Assembly (NCBI GenBank): GCA_023421735.1 | Contig: JAEZSP010000017.1 | Location: forward strand, 124,001 to 188,000 | From: Bacillota bacterium | GTDB taxonomy: Bacteria; Bacillota_A; Clostridia; Christensenellales; Aristaeellaceae | DNA: 64,000 bases | Direction: 5' to 3' | In this document: positions 26,254-34,997 of the stretch, piece after piece | Layout of the letters: each line of letters begins with the position of its first letter | Position numbering within the stretch: the first letter of the stretch is position 1 | The notes under the pieces: model-generated | What the model saw: the letters and a program-made list of their open reading frames with translations, nothing else | What the model was told of the DNA's origin: nothing | Database searches by the model: none | Position numbers and translations under genes: made by a program

Positions 26254-27320
26254 TTCACATTTCCCCAGATGGCAAGGTCGATGTCGTCGCGGGTTTGCTG
26301 GAAATCAATCCAGTCGAAGATCCGCTGTGCCTGCACCGTATCGCCGCGCAGAATCGCCTTTTCGAAGGATTGGCACAGGTCGCACTCCAAAGGATAAGCC
26401 ATTTGATAATACGCCGGGAAGAGCGCGCGCTCGGCATCACCAAACGCATAGTGCCGCCGGACGACATCGAGCCGCGCCTTCATTTCCGCATCCTTAGAAC
26501 GCAGAAATGCCGCATCGGCAAGCCTTGGGAATTCGTCTTGTGCAATATACACGCGGCAGAAATTGCGGAACATGTAATTGAGAATGGTCTCGGCACCCGC
26601 AAGATTGAAATCGATGACGCCGACGAAATTGCCGTTTTCATCCACAAGCGCATTGTCGCCGCCCTCGTCGCCCTGCAAAAACGCCTTTGGAAGTTGCTGA
26701 TACGCGGGTCGAAGGCTTTCATACAGGGAGAGAAAGCGCCCCCAGATGCGCCGCGTCCGATCTCTGAATTGCGGCATGCGCGCGTCCACGACATCGCAAA
26801 AGTGGCGCGCTCGCTCATACGTCTCATCCGTTTCGTCCTCAGCGCAGAACGTGTCATAGATGCACCATGCGCTGCTCCACGCAGGCAGCGCGACGGATGC
26901 ACGGGCCATTTTTGCGCAGGCTGCGACCATTCCGTCAAAAAACGGAGCTTCGCGCCCGGTTAGCCCAAACTCCTTCGTCGTTTTATTTTTTTTCATTTCC
27001 TCCGCATAGACGCAGAATTCAATCGTTCCCTCGCAGTACACGCTGCACAATTCTCCCTCCAGGTCGGGGATGATGCGCGGCGCGTAAATGCCGGAATCGT
27101 TATAAAGATCGATCAGCCGCTTCCAGCCCGCAATGCGCGCCGGCGTTGTAAAACTGTTGTTTGTGGCCTTGACCGCGACATGCTCGCCCTGGTCGGTGTC
27201 GACAAGAAAGACAAAGCGGATGTCGTATTCACCAAAATCCTTTGCGATTTGCACAATGTTGGTCGCGCTTCCGCGCATGTAACGGGAAAACAGGCGCTCC
27301 GGTCTGGAAATCTTCGCCAT
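26250..27320 (-). CDS. APH/choline-kinase-like phosphotransferase, divergent
   Basis: 356 residues. The kinase fold is suggested by a VAIK-like lysine (K51 in EHVAVKAT) and by the Brenner-type loop at 216-223 (FLQGDEGGDNALV). Here the usual catalytic HGDxxxxN is Q-G-D-E-G-G-D-N, so the His is replaced by Gln. It is followed by a DFG-like GVIDFNLAG (D237). The family phosphorylates small molecules such as aminoglycosides, choline or homoserine. The N-terminus resembles HipA/spore-coat CotS-type variants only weakly. Start: ATG 27320 after TGAGG; seven bp downstream of the RadC-like gene. Its stop overlaps the start of a secreted-protein gene. Substrate unknown. Confidence 0.75.
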   Translation of the reverse strand: MAKISRPERLFSRYMRGSATNIVQIAKDFGEYDIRFVFLVDTDQGEHVAVKATNNSFTTPARIAGWKRLIDLYNDSGIYAPRIIPDLEGELCSVYCEGTIEFCVYAEEMKKNKTTKEFGLTGREAPFFDGMVAACAKMARASVALPAWSSAWCIYDTFCAEDETDETYERARHFCDVVDARMPQFRDRTRRIWGRFLSLYESLRPAYQQLPKAFLQGDEGGDNALVDENGNFVGVIDFNLAGAETILNYMFRNFCRVYIAQDEFPRLADAAFLRSKDAEMKARLDVVRRHYAFGDAERALFPAYYQMAYPLECDLCQSFEKAILRGDTVQAQRIFDWIDFQQTRDDIDLAIWGNVK

Positions 27321-27327
27321 GCGCACC

Positions 27328-28086
27328 TCACTCGTAGATGTCGTAATCGTCCGGATTGACTCTTAGATATCCCTCGCGCAGCACATTTGAGAGGATGATT
27401 TTGTGCGCCTGCGCAAGCCTGCCTTGCGCAAACATGCTCGCCGCGCTGTCGGGCAGGATCAGCAGATGATCGAGAAGCTGGATGCCCGCCCCGGAGAGCG
27501 TCACGGCATAATCAAGCGTCGCCTGCACGTCGTAATCCTCAAATGCTTTGCGCTTGCCCGGTGAGAACTGCCCGATCATGACGGAATGGGCGCGCGCGGA
27601 AAGCGCGGCGGAAAGCGCCCCGCGCAAATAGGCCGGCTCCGCCCACGCGTCGTTGTCGGCAATCCAGCCGCCGGAAAGAAGCCGCCCGCCCGCGTTGAGA
27701 CAGCATTGCCAAACCTCGGGGTCCCGCGCATCAGCGAAAAACGTCTTGAAATACGCCTGCGCACGCATGACGTTGTTGAGCTTGGGTTTGTCGGTCGGTT
27801 CGAGCGCGCCATATGCATCGGTCAGTTCGCCCAACTGCTTGAGCCACTTGGCGGTACGCGGGCCGATGCCCTTTATTTGGGTCAGTTCCGCCTCGTCCGC
27901 ACGAAAAATGGCTTCGACAGAGCCGAAGTGATCCATCAATTCCGCCGCCTGCGGTTTTGTGTCACGCCGCGGAAGCGCATAATACAATAAAAGTTCCAAC
28001 AAATCCTGCGGGCGCATCGATTCGGCGTTCATGCGCTCCGCCCTCTCGCGCATACGCGCGCGATGGCCTTCCATCGAAATGGGCAT
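27328..28086 (-). CDS. RadC/UPF0758-like protein with degenerate JAB/MPN domain
   Basis: 252 residues. The N-terminal part is the UPF0758 helix-hairpin-helix region (PQDLLELLLYYALPRRDTKP, ELTQIKGIGPRTAKWLKQL). The C-terminal half aligns with the JAB metallopeptidase domain of RadC, but the metal-binding HxHPSG is replaced by QFSPGK, and the following Ser/Asp region is altered (AFEDYDVQATLDYAVTLSGA, then IQLLDHLLILPDS). It is therefore probably not a zinc isopeptidase-type enzyme. Start: ATG 28086 after GGGAG. It opens a unit with the APH-like kinase. Function uncertain; RadC itself has no firmly known role. Confidence 0.82.
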   Translation of the reverse strand: MPISMEGHRARMRERAERMNAESMRPQDLLELLLYYALPRRDTKPQAAELMDHFGSVEAIFRADEAELTQIKGIGPRTAKWLKQLGELTDAYGALEPTDKPKLNNVMRAQAYFKTFFADARDPEVWQCCLNAGGRLLSGGWIADNDAWAEPAYLRGALSAALSARAHSVMIGQFSPGKRKAFEDYDVQATLDYAVTLSGAGIQLLDHLLILPDSAASMFAQGRLAQAHKIILSNVLREGYLRVNPDDYDIYE

Positions 28087-28106
28087 CGCATCAACTCCCA
28101 TTGTAA

Positions 28107-28143
28107 CAAAAAGATAAGAAACCCTGCGCTCAGTCGCGCAGGG
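28107..28143 (-). terminator. Terminator of the rsmD-coaD-coiled-coil operon
   Basis: Minus strand CCCTGCGC pairs with GCGCAGGG (28143-28136 and 28129-28122), followed by TTTCTTATCTTTTTG. Confidence 0.88.
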
Positions 28144-28157
28144 CATATGTCGCCTCG

Positions 28158-28805
28158 TTATTTCGGCATTTCGTCGAGCTCCTTACGGCGGCGGCGGATG
28201 CTGTTCAGCGCGGCGGACATCTCATCCTCAACCGCATTCAGCTCTTGCAGAACCTCATGCGTGACCTTGAGCTTCAGTTCCGTCACCTCAACCTTGGCAT
28301 CGTTTTTAATGCCTCGCGCCTCATCGCGTGCCTGACGCACAATTTCAGATTCCGCCACCATGCGGTCGGCGCGGTCCTGTGCCTCCTGCACGATGGCGTG
28401 CGCCTCGTCTTCCGCATCGGCAATCAGCCGATCGGCCTCGTCGCGCGCCTTTTCAAGCACGGCGTTTGCGCGCATTTCGGCAGATGTTACGCGGTTCATG
28501 GCGGATGTCTCCGCATTGCCCATGATGCGTTCGCGTTCGGAATACATCTGAATTCCGTACTGAATCGCCTCGGGCAGATTATTGTCCATATCCTCAAGGA
28601 TCAAAAGGCACTTTTCCACATCGACCAACTTATTTTTCGTCAGCGGAATGCTTTTGCCCGCGGTGATCGTATCGCGAAGCGCCTTCAGAAGCTCGATGAA
28701 AAATCGCATATCATCAACAGGTTCTTCTGTCGAAGTTCTCTCCGACGCGCCCTGACTCGGATCTTCATGCTCGCCCTCGTAGAATTTCTCCTGATCGCGA
28801 TCCAT
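28158..28805 (-). CDS. Coiled-coil (DivIVA/ATP-synthase-b-like) protein downstream of coaD
   Basis: 215 residues. The N-terminus is acidic and disordered (EKFYEGEHEDPSQGASERTS). Residues 35-85 form a compact helical region (MRFFIELLKALRDTI, VDVEKCLLILEDMDNNLPEA). The rest is a long coiled coil (RANAVLEKARDEADRLIADA, VTELKLKVTHEVLQELNAVE). The repeated Ala/Asp/Glu pattern resembles DivIVA or F-type b subunits. Such genes commonly follow coaD in Clostridia and may act in cell division or envelope organisation (inference). Start: ATG 28805 after GGGAG. Third gene of rsmD-coaD-this. Confidence 0.75.
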   Translation of the reverse strand: MDRDQEKFYEGEHEDPSQGASERTSTEEPVDDMRFFIELLKALRDTITAGKSIPLTKNKLVDVEKCLLILEDMDNNLPEAIQYGIQMYSERERIMGNAETSAMNRVTSAEMRANAVLEKARDEADRLIADAEDEAHAIVQEAQDRADRMVAESEIVRQARDEARGIKNDAKVEVTELKLKVTHEVLQELNAVEDEMSAALNSIRRRRKELDEMPK

Positions 28806-28828
28806 ATCTTTACTCCCTTCCATACACG

Positions 28829-29302
28829 CTATTTGGCGTATACAGCGTAGATTTCATCGATGATTTCCGGTGGCGCCATGCCATCGAGCGGCGCGCGGTG
28901 ATACGCGCATTCGCGCACAATGGTGGACGAAAGCCGGCAAAATTCCGGCATGGAGGGCAAAAACAGCGTCTCATATCCCCCGAGTTTCCGATGCGCCTCT
29001 GCAACCTGCAATTCGTCGCGCACCTCAACCGGCTCGCGCACGCCACGCAAAATGACATCCGCGCCGACCTCGCGCATCAGATCCACCAGCAGTCCCGTCG
29101 AATGTACGACCCGTACATTTGGGAAACCGCGCGTAATCGTTTCGAGCATACCGGCACGCTGGACGGGCGGAAGGTGGTATACCTTCCCCGATTGAGAGAG
29201 CACCGCGACGTATAACTCGTCAAATAGATGCGCTCCGCGCCTTATAATGTCCAGATGCCCGCATGTGGGCGGTGAAAAACTACCCGCAAACAGTGCCTTC
29301 AT
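28829..29302 (-). CDS. coaD: Phosphopantetheine adenylyltransferase
   Basis: 157 residues, standard length. It catalyses the fourth step of coenzyme A synthesis, ATP plus 4'-phosphopantetheine to dephospho-CoA, in the cytoplasm. The nucleotidyltransferase motif PTCGHLDII and the C-terminal LSSTIVRE (ISSTxVRE signature) are present, with GADVILRGVREPVEVRDELQ in between. The usual GSFDP near the start reads GSFSP (S10 for Asp), an uncommon change. Six bp after rsmD, the usual pairing in Bacillota. Confidence 0.95.
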   Translation of the reverse strand: MKALFAGSFSPPTCGHLDIIRRGAHLFDELYVAVLSQSGKVYHLPPVQRAGMLETITRGFPNVRVVHSTGLLVDLMREVGADVILRGVREPVEVRDELQVAEAHRKLGGYETLFLPSMPEFCRLSSTIVRECAYHRAPLDGMAPPEIIDEIYAVYAK

Positions 29303-29308
29303 TCTAAT

Positions 29309-29866
29309 TTATATCTCCCTGCGCAGAAAATCCAAGGCGGTGTCGCCGTATACCCGCGCGTCGTAAACGAGAAAGCCGGGCGCGGAAATGGTCTCCGAGC
29401 CCTTCGAGCGCTCGCACACGAGGACGACATCATCCGTGAGGAGCCCACGCGCGGAAAGCCGCATGATCGCGTCCGTATACGCCTCGCATAACGCGTAGGG
29501 CGGGTCAAAAAACGCGATGTCAAATGGCGCGCCCGAAAGGGCGCCAACGGCCTTCCGATAGTCAGACTGCAATATTGCGATCCGCGTTCCCGCAGAATCG
29601 CCCAAAACGGCAGACGCATTTTTACGGATGGCTTCGATCGCACGCCGGTCGGAATCGACCAAAACGGCGCTCGACGCGCCTCTGCTCATTGCCTCGAGCG
29701 CGAGCGCACCCGTTCCCGCAAAAAGATCCAGAACGCGCGCACCCTCGACGCGGGACGCCAAGATATTAAACAGCGCACCACGCAGCCTGTCGGAGGTTGG
29801 TCGCGTCTTTCCGCCCGCGGGAGCGACAAGCCCTCTCCCCCGCGCAACGCCTGAAATGATCCGCAT
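29309..29866 (-). CDS. rsmD: 16S rRNA (guanine-966-N2)-methyltransferase
   Basis: 185 residues. It methylates G966 of 16S rRNA using S-adenosylmethionine. Visible motifs are the N-terminal MRIISGVARGRGL, PAGGKTRPTSDRLRGALFNI, the SAM loop VLDLFAGTGALALEAMSRGA and the catalytic FFDPPYA. Start: ATG 29866; a GTG nine bases upstream is less well placed. A consensus promoter lies just upstream, so it opens the rsmD-coaD-coiled-coil operon. Confidence 0.96.
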   Translation of the reverse strand: MRIISGVARGRGLVAPAGGKTRPTSDRLRGALFNILASRVEGARVLDLFAGTGALALEAMSRGASSAVLVDSDRRAIEAIRKNASAVLGDSAGTRIAILQSDYRKAVGALSGAPFDIAFFDPPYALCEAYTDAIMRLSARGLLTDDVVLVCERSKGSETISAPGFLVYDARVYGDTALDFLRREI

Positions 29867-29892
29867 CGCACCCACCCATGGTATTTGTCGTA

Positions 29893-29921
29893 ATTATATC
29901 ATAATTCAGCAATCGTTGCAA
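29893..29921 (-). promoter_or_regulatory. Sigma-A promoter of the rsmD operon
   Basis: Minus strand TTGCAA (29921-29916), 17-bp spacer, TATAAT (29898-29893), about 27 bp from the rsmD start codon. Confidence 0.85.
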
Positions 29922-29975
29922 ACTATTTTTTCATTATTTCTTCGAAATCCGTTCGGATCCTTGAAACAAGTCCGA

Positions 29976-31067
29976 TCAGTCGATAGACACCCGGCGTACG
30001 CGCGGCAGAAAGCCCAGCATGATTTCGTAGGGGATCGTGTCCGTCAGGTTCGCAAGTTCGACAGGCGTAATCTCCTCGCCCCCCTGCCGACCCATGAGAA
30101 CGACTTCGGACGCGAGCGTTGCCTCCGGAACGTCCGTAACGTCGATCATGAGCATGTCCATACACACGCGCCCGATGAGATTTACGCGCTTGCCGCAAAC
30201 CAGCGCCTGCGCACGGTTTGAAAGGGCGCGGGGGTAACCGTCGCCATAGCCGATGGGGATGGTCATGACCGTCGTATCACGGGCGGCGGTGAACGTCCTT
30301 CCATAGCTTACAGTTTCACCCATGCCGATTTTTTCTATGCGAACGGGCTTTGTGACCAGCGTCTGCGCGCCGCGCAGCTTCGGATTTTTTGCGCCGAAGC
30401 CGTAGAGCGCGAGCCCGGGACGCACCATATCATGCATATACGCGGCATCCTCGAACGCGAATGTGGCGGCCGCATGCGCAATCGGACGGTATCCGGCAGC
30501 GCGAATCGTCAAAAGCGCATCGCAAAACAGCGCGTTCTGGCGCGCGGTGTATGCGGGATCCGTGTCCGCGACAGCGAAGTGCGTGAACGCACCTTCCATT
30601 TGGACATTTGGACAATCGCGCCACAGATCGAGCATGGCGGAGAGCTCCCGTTCGCCCCTGACGCCGATGCGGCCCATGCCGGTATCGATCTTGAGGTGTG
30701 CGCGCGCGGGCTTCCCGCAAGTCTCAGCCGCTTTTTGCAGCGTGCGGAGCATATCGGGACGATAGACGGCCTGCGCAGCGTCCGCATGGACTGCCTCCAC
30801 GATGGAGTCCTCGTTTGCACCGCCGAGGATCAGAATCGACGCATGGATACCAGCCGCACGCAGAGCGATTGCTTCCTCGACAAGCGCGACAGCGAGCCAA
30901 TCTGCGCCGCCCGCCAAAAACGCCTCGGCGGCGCCCACGAGCCCGTGCCCGTAGGCATCCGCCTTGACGACCGCCATACACTTTACATCCCGCGGCACCG
31001 CGTCCCGGATCGCGCGCGCGTTCGCTGTGAGCGTTCTGCGCGACACGCGCAGTTCGGTCGGCCTCAT
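29976..31067 (-). CDS. alr: Alanine racemase
   Basis: 363 residues. A pyridoxal-phosphate enzyme that makes D-alanine for peptidoglycan. The PLP lysine is K35 in AVVKADAYGHG. The other catalytic Tyr lies in TIPIGYGDGYPR, with GRVCMDMLMIDVTD behind it; the substrate/PLP phosphate region VRPGLALYGF is intact. The ATG at 31067 overlaps the stop of the ACT-domain gene (ATGA), indicating coupling. A long in-frame upstream extension is only the antisense-like composition of the neighbour and is rejected. Third gene of phenylacetate-CoA ligase/ACT/alr. Confidence 0.96.
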   Translation of the reverse strand: MRPTELRVSRRTLTANARAIRDAVPRDVKCMAVVKADAYGHGLVGAAEAFLAGGADWLAVALVEEAIALRAAGIHASILILGGANEDSIVEAVHADAAQAVYRPDMLRTLQKAAETCGKPARAHLKIDTGMGRIGVRGERELSAMLDLWRDCPNVQMEGAFTHFAVADTDPAYTARQNALFCDALLTIRAAGYRPIAHAAATFAFEDAAYMHDMVRPGLALYGFGAKNPKLRGAQTLVTKPVRIEKIGMGETVSYGRTFTAARDTTVMTIPIGYGDGYPRALSNRAQALVCGKRVNLIGRVCMDMLMIDVTDVPEATLASEVVLMGRQGGEEITPVELANLTDTIPYEIMLGFLPRVRRVSID

Positions 31068-31501
31068 AGAAGATCCACGGCGTCCTGCCCGAGGAGTTTG
31101 ATCCCGCCCTCTTTCAGAACCGCAATTCCCTTTTCGGGATCGGAGAGTTTGAAGATGAGCAGGGCGTCCACGCCGGTGTTGCGCACGAACGAATAGAGGT
31201 ACTCGATCGAGATGCCCGCACCGTCGAGCATACCCAGTATGTCCGCAAGTCCGGCGGGATGATCCGGCACGCACGCGCAGACGACGTCCGAGAGGCGTGC
31301 GGTATAGCCGCCGGTGCGCAGCGCGCTGAGCGCCGCCGGGATGAATTTGGAATTGACCACGCAACGCAGCACCCCAAAGCTGTCGCTGTCCGCGATGGAC
31401 AGGGCGATGAGGTCGACGCCGCTTTCACCCAGAAGCCTCGTCATGGCGTGGAGGCTGCCCGTTGTGTTTTCCAAAAAGACAGAAATCTGCTTGGTATACA
31501 T
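31064..31501 (-). CDS. Tandem ACT-domain protein
   Basis: 145 residues made of two ACT modules: residues 1-65 (QISVFLENTTGSLHAMTRLL, LIALSIADSDSFGVLRCVV) and 70-140 (VVCACVPDHPAGLADILGML, IEYLYSFVRNTGVDALLIF). ACT modules bind amino acids. Stand-alone tandem ACT proteins next to phenylacetate-CoA ligase are common in anaerobes using the indolepyruvate/aryl-CoA route, where they probably sense aromatic amino acids (inference). Starts at ATG 31501, 11 bp after the ligase; its stop overlaps the alr start. Confidence 0.92.
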   Translation of the reverse strand: MYTKQISVFLENTTGSLHAMTRLLGESGVDLIALSIADSDSFGVLRCVVNSKFIPAALSALRTGGYTARLSDVVCACVPDHPAGLADILGMLDGAGISIEYLYSFVRNTGVDALLIFKLSDPEKGIAVLKEGGIKLLGQDAVDLL

Positions 31502-31512
31502 GACTTCCCCTC

Positions 31513-32835
31513 CTACAGCTTTCTCTTATCGATGACGCGCTTGGCCTTGCCCTCCGAGCGCGGGATAGACTTGGGCGCGACGAGCTTGATCGTCGCCTGC
31601 ACGCCGACCACGGACTTGATGTCGGCGCTGATCTTCTTTTCCAGTTCCACGATACGGCTGACCGTATCCGAGAACATGGATTCCGTCATCTCCACCTGCA
31701 CCTCCAGAACGTCCGAGGACTTCACGCGATCCACGACGAGCATGTAATGCGGCGCGACGCCCTGAATGCCCACGAGCACGGATTCAATCTGACTGGGGAA
31801 CACGTTGACGCCCCGGATGATGAGCATATCGTCCGTGCGGCCGGTGATACGCCCCATGCGCACCGTGGTCCTGCCGCAGGCACAGGGTTCCGCAATGAGC
31901 GTGCATACGTCGTGCGTGCGGTAACGGAGCATCGGCATGCCTTCCTTGGTGATCGTCGTGAACACCAATTCGCCCGCCATGCCCATGGGCATCTGCGCAC
32001 CCGTCTCGGGATTGATGATTTCCACCATGACGTGATCCTCGTTGACGTGCATGCCCTTTTTCTCGAGGCACTCAAACGAAACGCCCGGGCCGCAGATTTC
32101 GGTAAGACCGTAGATGTCACACGCATCGATTCCGAGGAGTTCCTCGATCCGCCCGCGCATTTCTTCCGTCCACGGCTCCGCGCCGAAGCAGCCCGCCTTG
32201 AGTTTCAAGTCGCGCTTTGGATCGATCCCCATTTCATGAAGCGTTTCGCCCAGATAGGTGGCATAGGATGGCGTGCAGCACAGAATCGTGGAGCCAAGCT
32301 CCTTCATGATCATGATCTGGCGCTGCGTATTGCCGCTGGACATCGGGATGGTCATCGCGCCGATTGCCGATGCACCCTGATGCGCGCCGAGGCCGCCGGT
32401 AAAAAGGCCGTAGCCGTAGCACACCTGCACGATGTCGTCCTGATCCGTGCCGGCAGCCGTCAGCGTGCGCGCCATCATCTCCGTCCACACGTCGACGTCG
32501 TTTTTCGTATAGCCCGCTACGATCGGTTTCCCGGTCGTGCCGGACGAGCCCTGAATCCGGACGATGTCCCGAAGCGGCGCGGCAAACAGCCCGTAGGGAA
32601 ACTGGTCGCGCAAATCCGTTTTTTCGGTAAAGGGGAGCTTGACAATATCGTCCGCCGTACAAATATCGTTTGGCGTTACGCCCTTTTCTTCCATGCGCGC
32701 GCGGTACACGGGCACATTTTCATAGACCCTTTTTACGGTCGCTTTGAGGCGTTCGCCCTGTAATGCGTACCTCTCATCGCGGCTCATACATTCCGCCTGT
32801 GGATTCCAGATCTTGTGTTCGCGTGCCGATGCCAT
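31513..32835 (-). CDS. paaK: Phenylacetate-CoA ligase family (AMP-forming)
   Basis: 440 residues, standard for PaaK. It activates phenylacetate or a related aryl acid to its CoA thioester through an adenylate. The P-loop-like SSGTTGKP lies near residue 100; [16 protein letters not shown] and the C-terminal [20 protein letters not shown], with K-rich end [11 protein letters not shown], are family hallmarks. Two ATGs are adjacent (32838, 32835); the second is better spaced from GGAGG. An extended -10 (TGTATAAT) sits near 32865-32872 on the minus strand without a good -35. In anaerobic Clostridia the enzyme often pairs with indolepyruvate oxidoreductase, which is not seen here. Confidence 0.93.
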   Translation of the reverse strand: MASAREHKIWNPQAECMSRDERYALQGERLKATVKRVYENVPVYRARMEEKGVTPNDICTADDIVKLPFTEKTDLRDQFPYGLFAAPLRDIVRIQGSSGTTGKPIVAGYTKNDVDVWTEMMARTLTAAGTDQDDIVQVCYGYGLFTGGLGAHQGASAIGAMTIPMSSGNTQRQIMIMKELGSTILCCTPSYATYLGETLHEMGIDPKRDLKLKAGCFGAEPWTEEMRGRIEELLGIDACDIYGLTEICGPGVSFECLEKKGMHVNEDHVMVEIINPETGAQMPMGMAGELVFTTITKEGMPMLRYRTHDVCTLIAEPCACGRTTVRMGRITGRTDDMLIIRGVNVFPSQIESVLVGIQGVAPHYMLVVDRVKSSDVLEVQVEMTESMFSDTVSRIVELEKKISADIKSVVGVQATIKLVAPKSIPRSEGKAKRVIDKRKL

Positions 32836-33005
32836 CATACCGCCTCCGTGTATAAATATGTAGACCTATTATACACCAAGGCATGTGGAAAGTCCATCAA
32901 TTTTGACAAAGGAATGACAGGATCGGGACAGTACGGATTCTGCTCGTACACACCCGCCAATGAAAAGACCGGGACTCCATTTGACGGATGAAGCGACATT
33001 CTCCG

Positions 33006-33503
33006 TCAGACAGGGACGCCGGGAATGGGCATGTCACCCATCTGCGCAAGCGTCTTGCGCACTCTTTCGTGGAAGTCGGCTTCACGACCGACGGCAGAGG
33101 CGTTGAGGTAATGAGAAAGCATGTCAGCATCCTTGAGCACTTCGCTCATGGGATCGTTGACCTCATCCAAAAAGTCATGGTTTTCAATCATTGCGACGAC
33201 CGTTGCGATTTCATCTTCGCGGTATCCACCGATCCCGCGGAGGACCTCCACCGCAAGCAGCGCACCCTCGTGTGCATGGCGGCGAACCGTTTGCGCGTCG
33301 TAGGGGAAGTGCCAGTGAAGCCACAAATCGTGCAGGTACGCCGCCGTCTGCGCAAGGTCCATATCGAGGCCCCGCGCCCGCGCGAGGAGCGCCGAGAGGC
33401 ACGCGACATAGCCCGTGTGCGCGATGCCAACGGGTGCATAGTCCGGGTTTTTCTCCAGGAGAAAGGCGAGCGCCGCTTTTTTAACCGCGTCATATCTGTT
33501 CAT
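33006..33503 (-). CDS. HD-domain protein (predicted phosphohydrolase)
   Basis: 165 residues. The pattern H29 (GIAHTGYVA), H58-D59 (AYLHDLWLHWHF), H78 (RRHAHEGALLAVEV) and later H109-D110 (IENHDFLDE) with D124 (VLKDADMLSHYL) fits the HD superfamily of metal-dependent phosphohydrolases. No partner domain, signal or membrane segment. Stands alone between phenylacetate-CoA ligase and L-rhamnose isomerase. It is distinct from the interrupted HD gene at 5774. Substrate unknown. Confidence 0.85.
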   Translation of the reverse strand: MNRYDAVKKAALAFLLEKNPDYAPVGIAHTGYVACLSALLARARGLDMDLAQTAAYLHDLWLHWHFPYDAQTVRRHAHEGALLAVEVLRGIGGYREDEIATVVAMIENHDFLDEVNDPMSEVLKDADMLSHYLNASAVGREADFHERVRKTLAQMGDMPIPGVPV

Positions 33504-33545
33504 CTTTTCGCCTACCTTTGCGCGTACAGAATAGCAACGAGAGAA

Positions 33546-33577
33546 AGAAAAGGGGCTGCCGCGCAGGCAGCCCTTTC
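33546..33577 (-). terminator. Terminator of rhaA
   Basis: Minus strand AGGGCTGCC pairs with GGCAGCCCC around TGCGC, followed by TTTTCTTTCT, immediately after the rhaA stop. Confidence 0.9.
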
Positions 33578-33582
33578 GTTGT

Positions 33583-34851
33583 TTAGCGCTTGGAGAGGAC
33601 GTCCTTTTCGTACTGCTTGACGAGGGTGAGCCAGTGGTCGCCCACGGGTGCGCCCTGCTTCTGGCAGTACATATCCCAGATCGCGGTGAAGGGCAGGCTC
33701 TTGGACTCTTCCTGGAGCGCGAGGCGCGATGTATAGTCCTGCGCGACTTCCGCGGCCTTGATGGGCGCGGTCGGGCAGAGGTACGCCTTCAGAAGCGCCT
33801 TCTGGGCATTGCGGGTGCCGATGATCCATGCCGCCACGCGGTTAATGGAGGCATCGAAGAAGTCGAGCGCGATGTTCACGCGATCCTGATAGCCGTTTTT
33901 CACGATCTCGTTCATGATGTCCTGGAGCTCGTCGTCAAACGTCACAACGTGGTCGGAGTCCCAGCGCATCGGGCGGGAGACGTGCAGAAGCATTTCGTCG
34001 AGATACTGCATGCAGGCGGAAATCTTCTGGGAAATTTTCTCGGTGGGATGGAAGTGTCCCGCATCGAGGCAGAGGAGCTTTTTGCGCGTGATGGCATAGC
34101 CAAGCATGAGCTCGGAGGAACCCACGGTGTAGGCTTCCACACCCAGCCCGAACAGCTTTGACTCGACCGCGTCCTTCACATAGTCGCCCGAGATCTCCTT
34201 CGCCGCGAAAATCTGGTCGAGGGAATCGAGCATGAGCTTGCGGGGCGTTGCGCTGTCCTCGACGTTGTCCTTGTAGCCGTCAGGCATCCAGAAGTTGATG
34301 ACGGCGGGAATGCCGAGCTGCTTGCCGAACTCTTCGCCGATCTCGCGGCAGCGCTTGCCATGCTCGATCCAGAATTTGCGGTGCGCCTCGTTGCGGGATG
34401 CGAGGGTGAAGCCATCCTCGGCAAAGGGATGGGAGAAATAAGTCGGATTGAAATCGAGGCCAATTTTCTTTGATTTCGCCCAATCGACCCAATTCTGGAA
34501 CTCAGCAATGGTATACTCATCGCGGTCGATCTTCTTGCCATTCAGTTCCGCATAGGAAGCGTGCAGGTTGAGCTTGGACTTTCCGGGGATCATGGGCATC
34601 GCGAAATCGAGATCCGCACGCAGTTCATCCGCCGTGCGCGCACGACCGGGGTAATTGCCCGTCGTTGCAATGCCGCCAGACGCGCCGCCGCCGCCTTCGA
34701 AGCCCACGACGTCGTCACCCTGCCAGCAATGAAGCGAGATGGCGGTGTTCGCGGCCTTCTCCATTGCCGCCTCAACGTCCACGCCCTTCGACGCATAAAC
34801 TTCCTTTGCGTAGTCGAAACCGGCCTGGACAAGCTTTTCCATATCTGCCAT
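33583..34851 (-). CDS. rhaA: L-rhamnose isomerase
   Basis: 422 residues, usual length. It converts L-rhamnose to L-rhamnulose, using Mn2+ in a TIM barrel. Metal and substrate residues lie in WQGDDVVGFEGGG, GLDFNPTYFSHP, DAGHFHPTE and the RWDSDHVV segment. Start: ATG 34851 after AAGGAGGA. It has its own promoter and terminator, with no rhamnulokinase or aldolase beside it, so the rest of the rhamnose pathway must be elsewhere. The isolated position is slightly unusual but the call is firm. Confidence 0.96.
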   Translation of the reverse strand: MADMEKLVQAGFDYAKEVYASKGVDVEAAMEKAANTAISLHCWQGDDVVGFEGGGGASGGIATTGNYPGRARTADELRADLDFAMPMIPGKSKLNLHASYAELNGKKIDRDEYTIAEFQNWVDWAKSKKIGLDFNPTYFSHPFAEDGFTLASRNEAHRKFWIEHGKRCREIGEEFGKQLGIPAVINFWMPDGYKDNVEDSATPRKLMLDSLDQIFAAKEISGDYVKDAVESKLFGLGVEAYTVGSSELMLGYAITRKKLLCLDAGHFHPTEKISQKISACMQYLDEMLLHVSRPMRWDSDHVVTFDDELQDIMNEIVKNGYQDRVNIALDFFDASINRVAAWIIGTRNAQKALLKAYLCPTAPIKAAEVAQDYTSRLALQEESKSLPFTAIWDMYCQKQGAPVGDHWLTLVKQYEKDVLSKR

Positions 34852-34893
34852 GGTTATCCTCCTTAAAACGCATTAGCGCCCATTTCTTCAACT

Positions 34894-34922
34894 ATTATAC
34901 CAATCGAATCGCATGTTGTAAA
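34894..34922 (-). promoter_or_regulatory. Sigma-A promoter of rhaA
   Basis: Minus strand TTTACA (34922-34917), 17-bp spacer, TATAAT (34899-34894), about 43 bp before the rhaA ATG. Confidence 0.88.
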
Positions 34923-34997
34923 CACAAATTCAAAAATCAGGACGGCAAAAGGAAAGATAAATCGGAAATTATGACGCGAGATAAACCGTTTGAACCA

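Noticed and set aside
32885..33005. Short gap between the HD gene and phenylacetate-CoA ligase searched for a gene or terminator
   Set aside because: No open frame with a ribosome binding site and no clear hairpin with a T-run.
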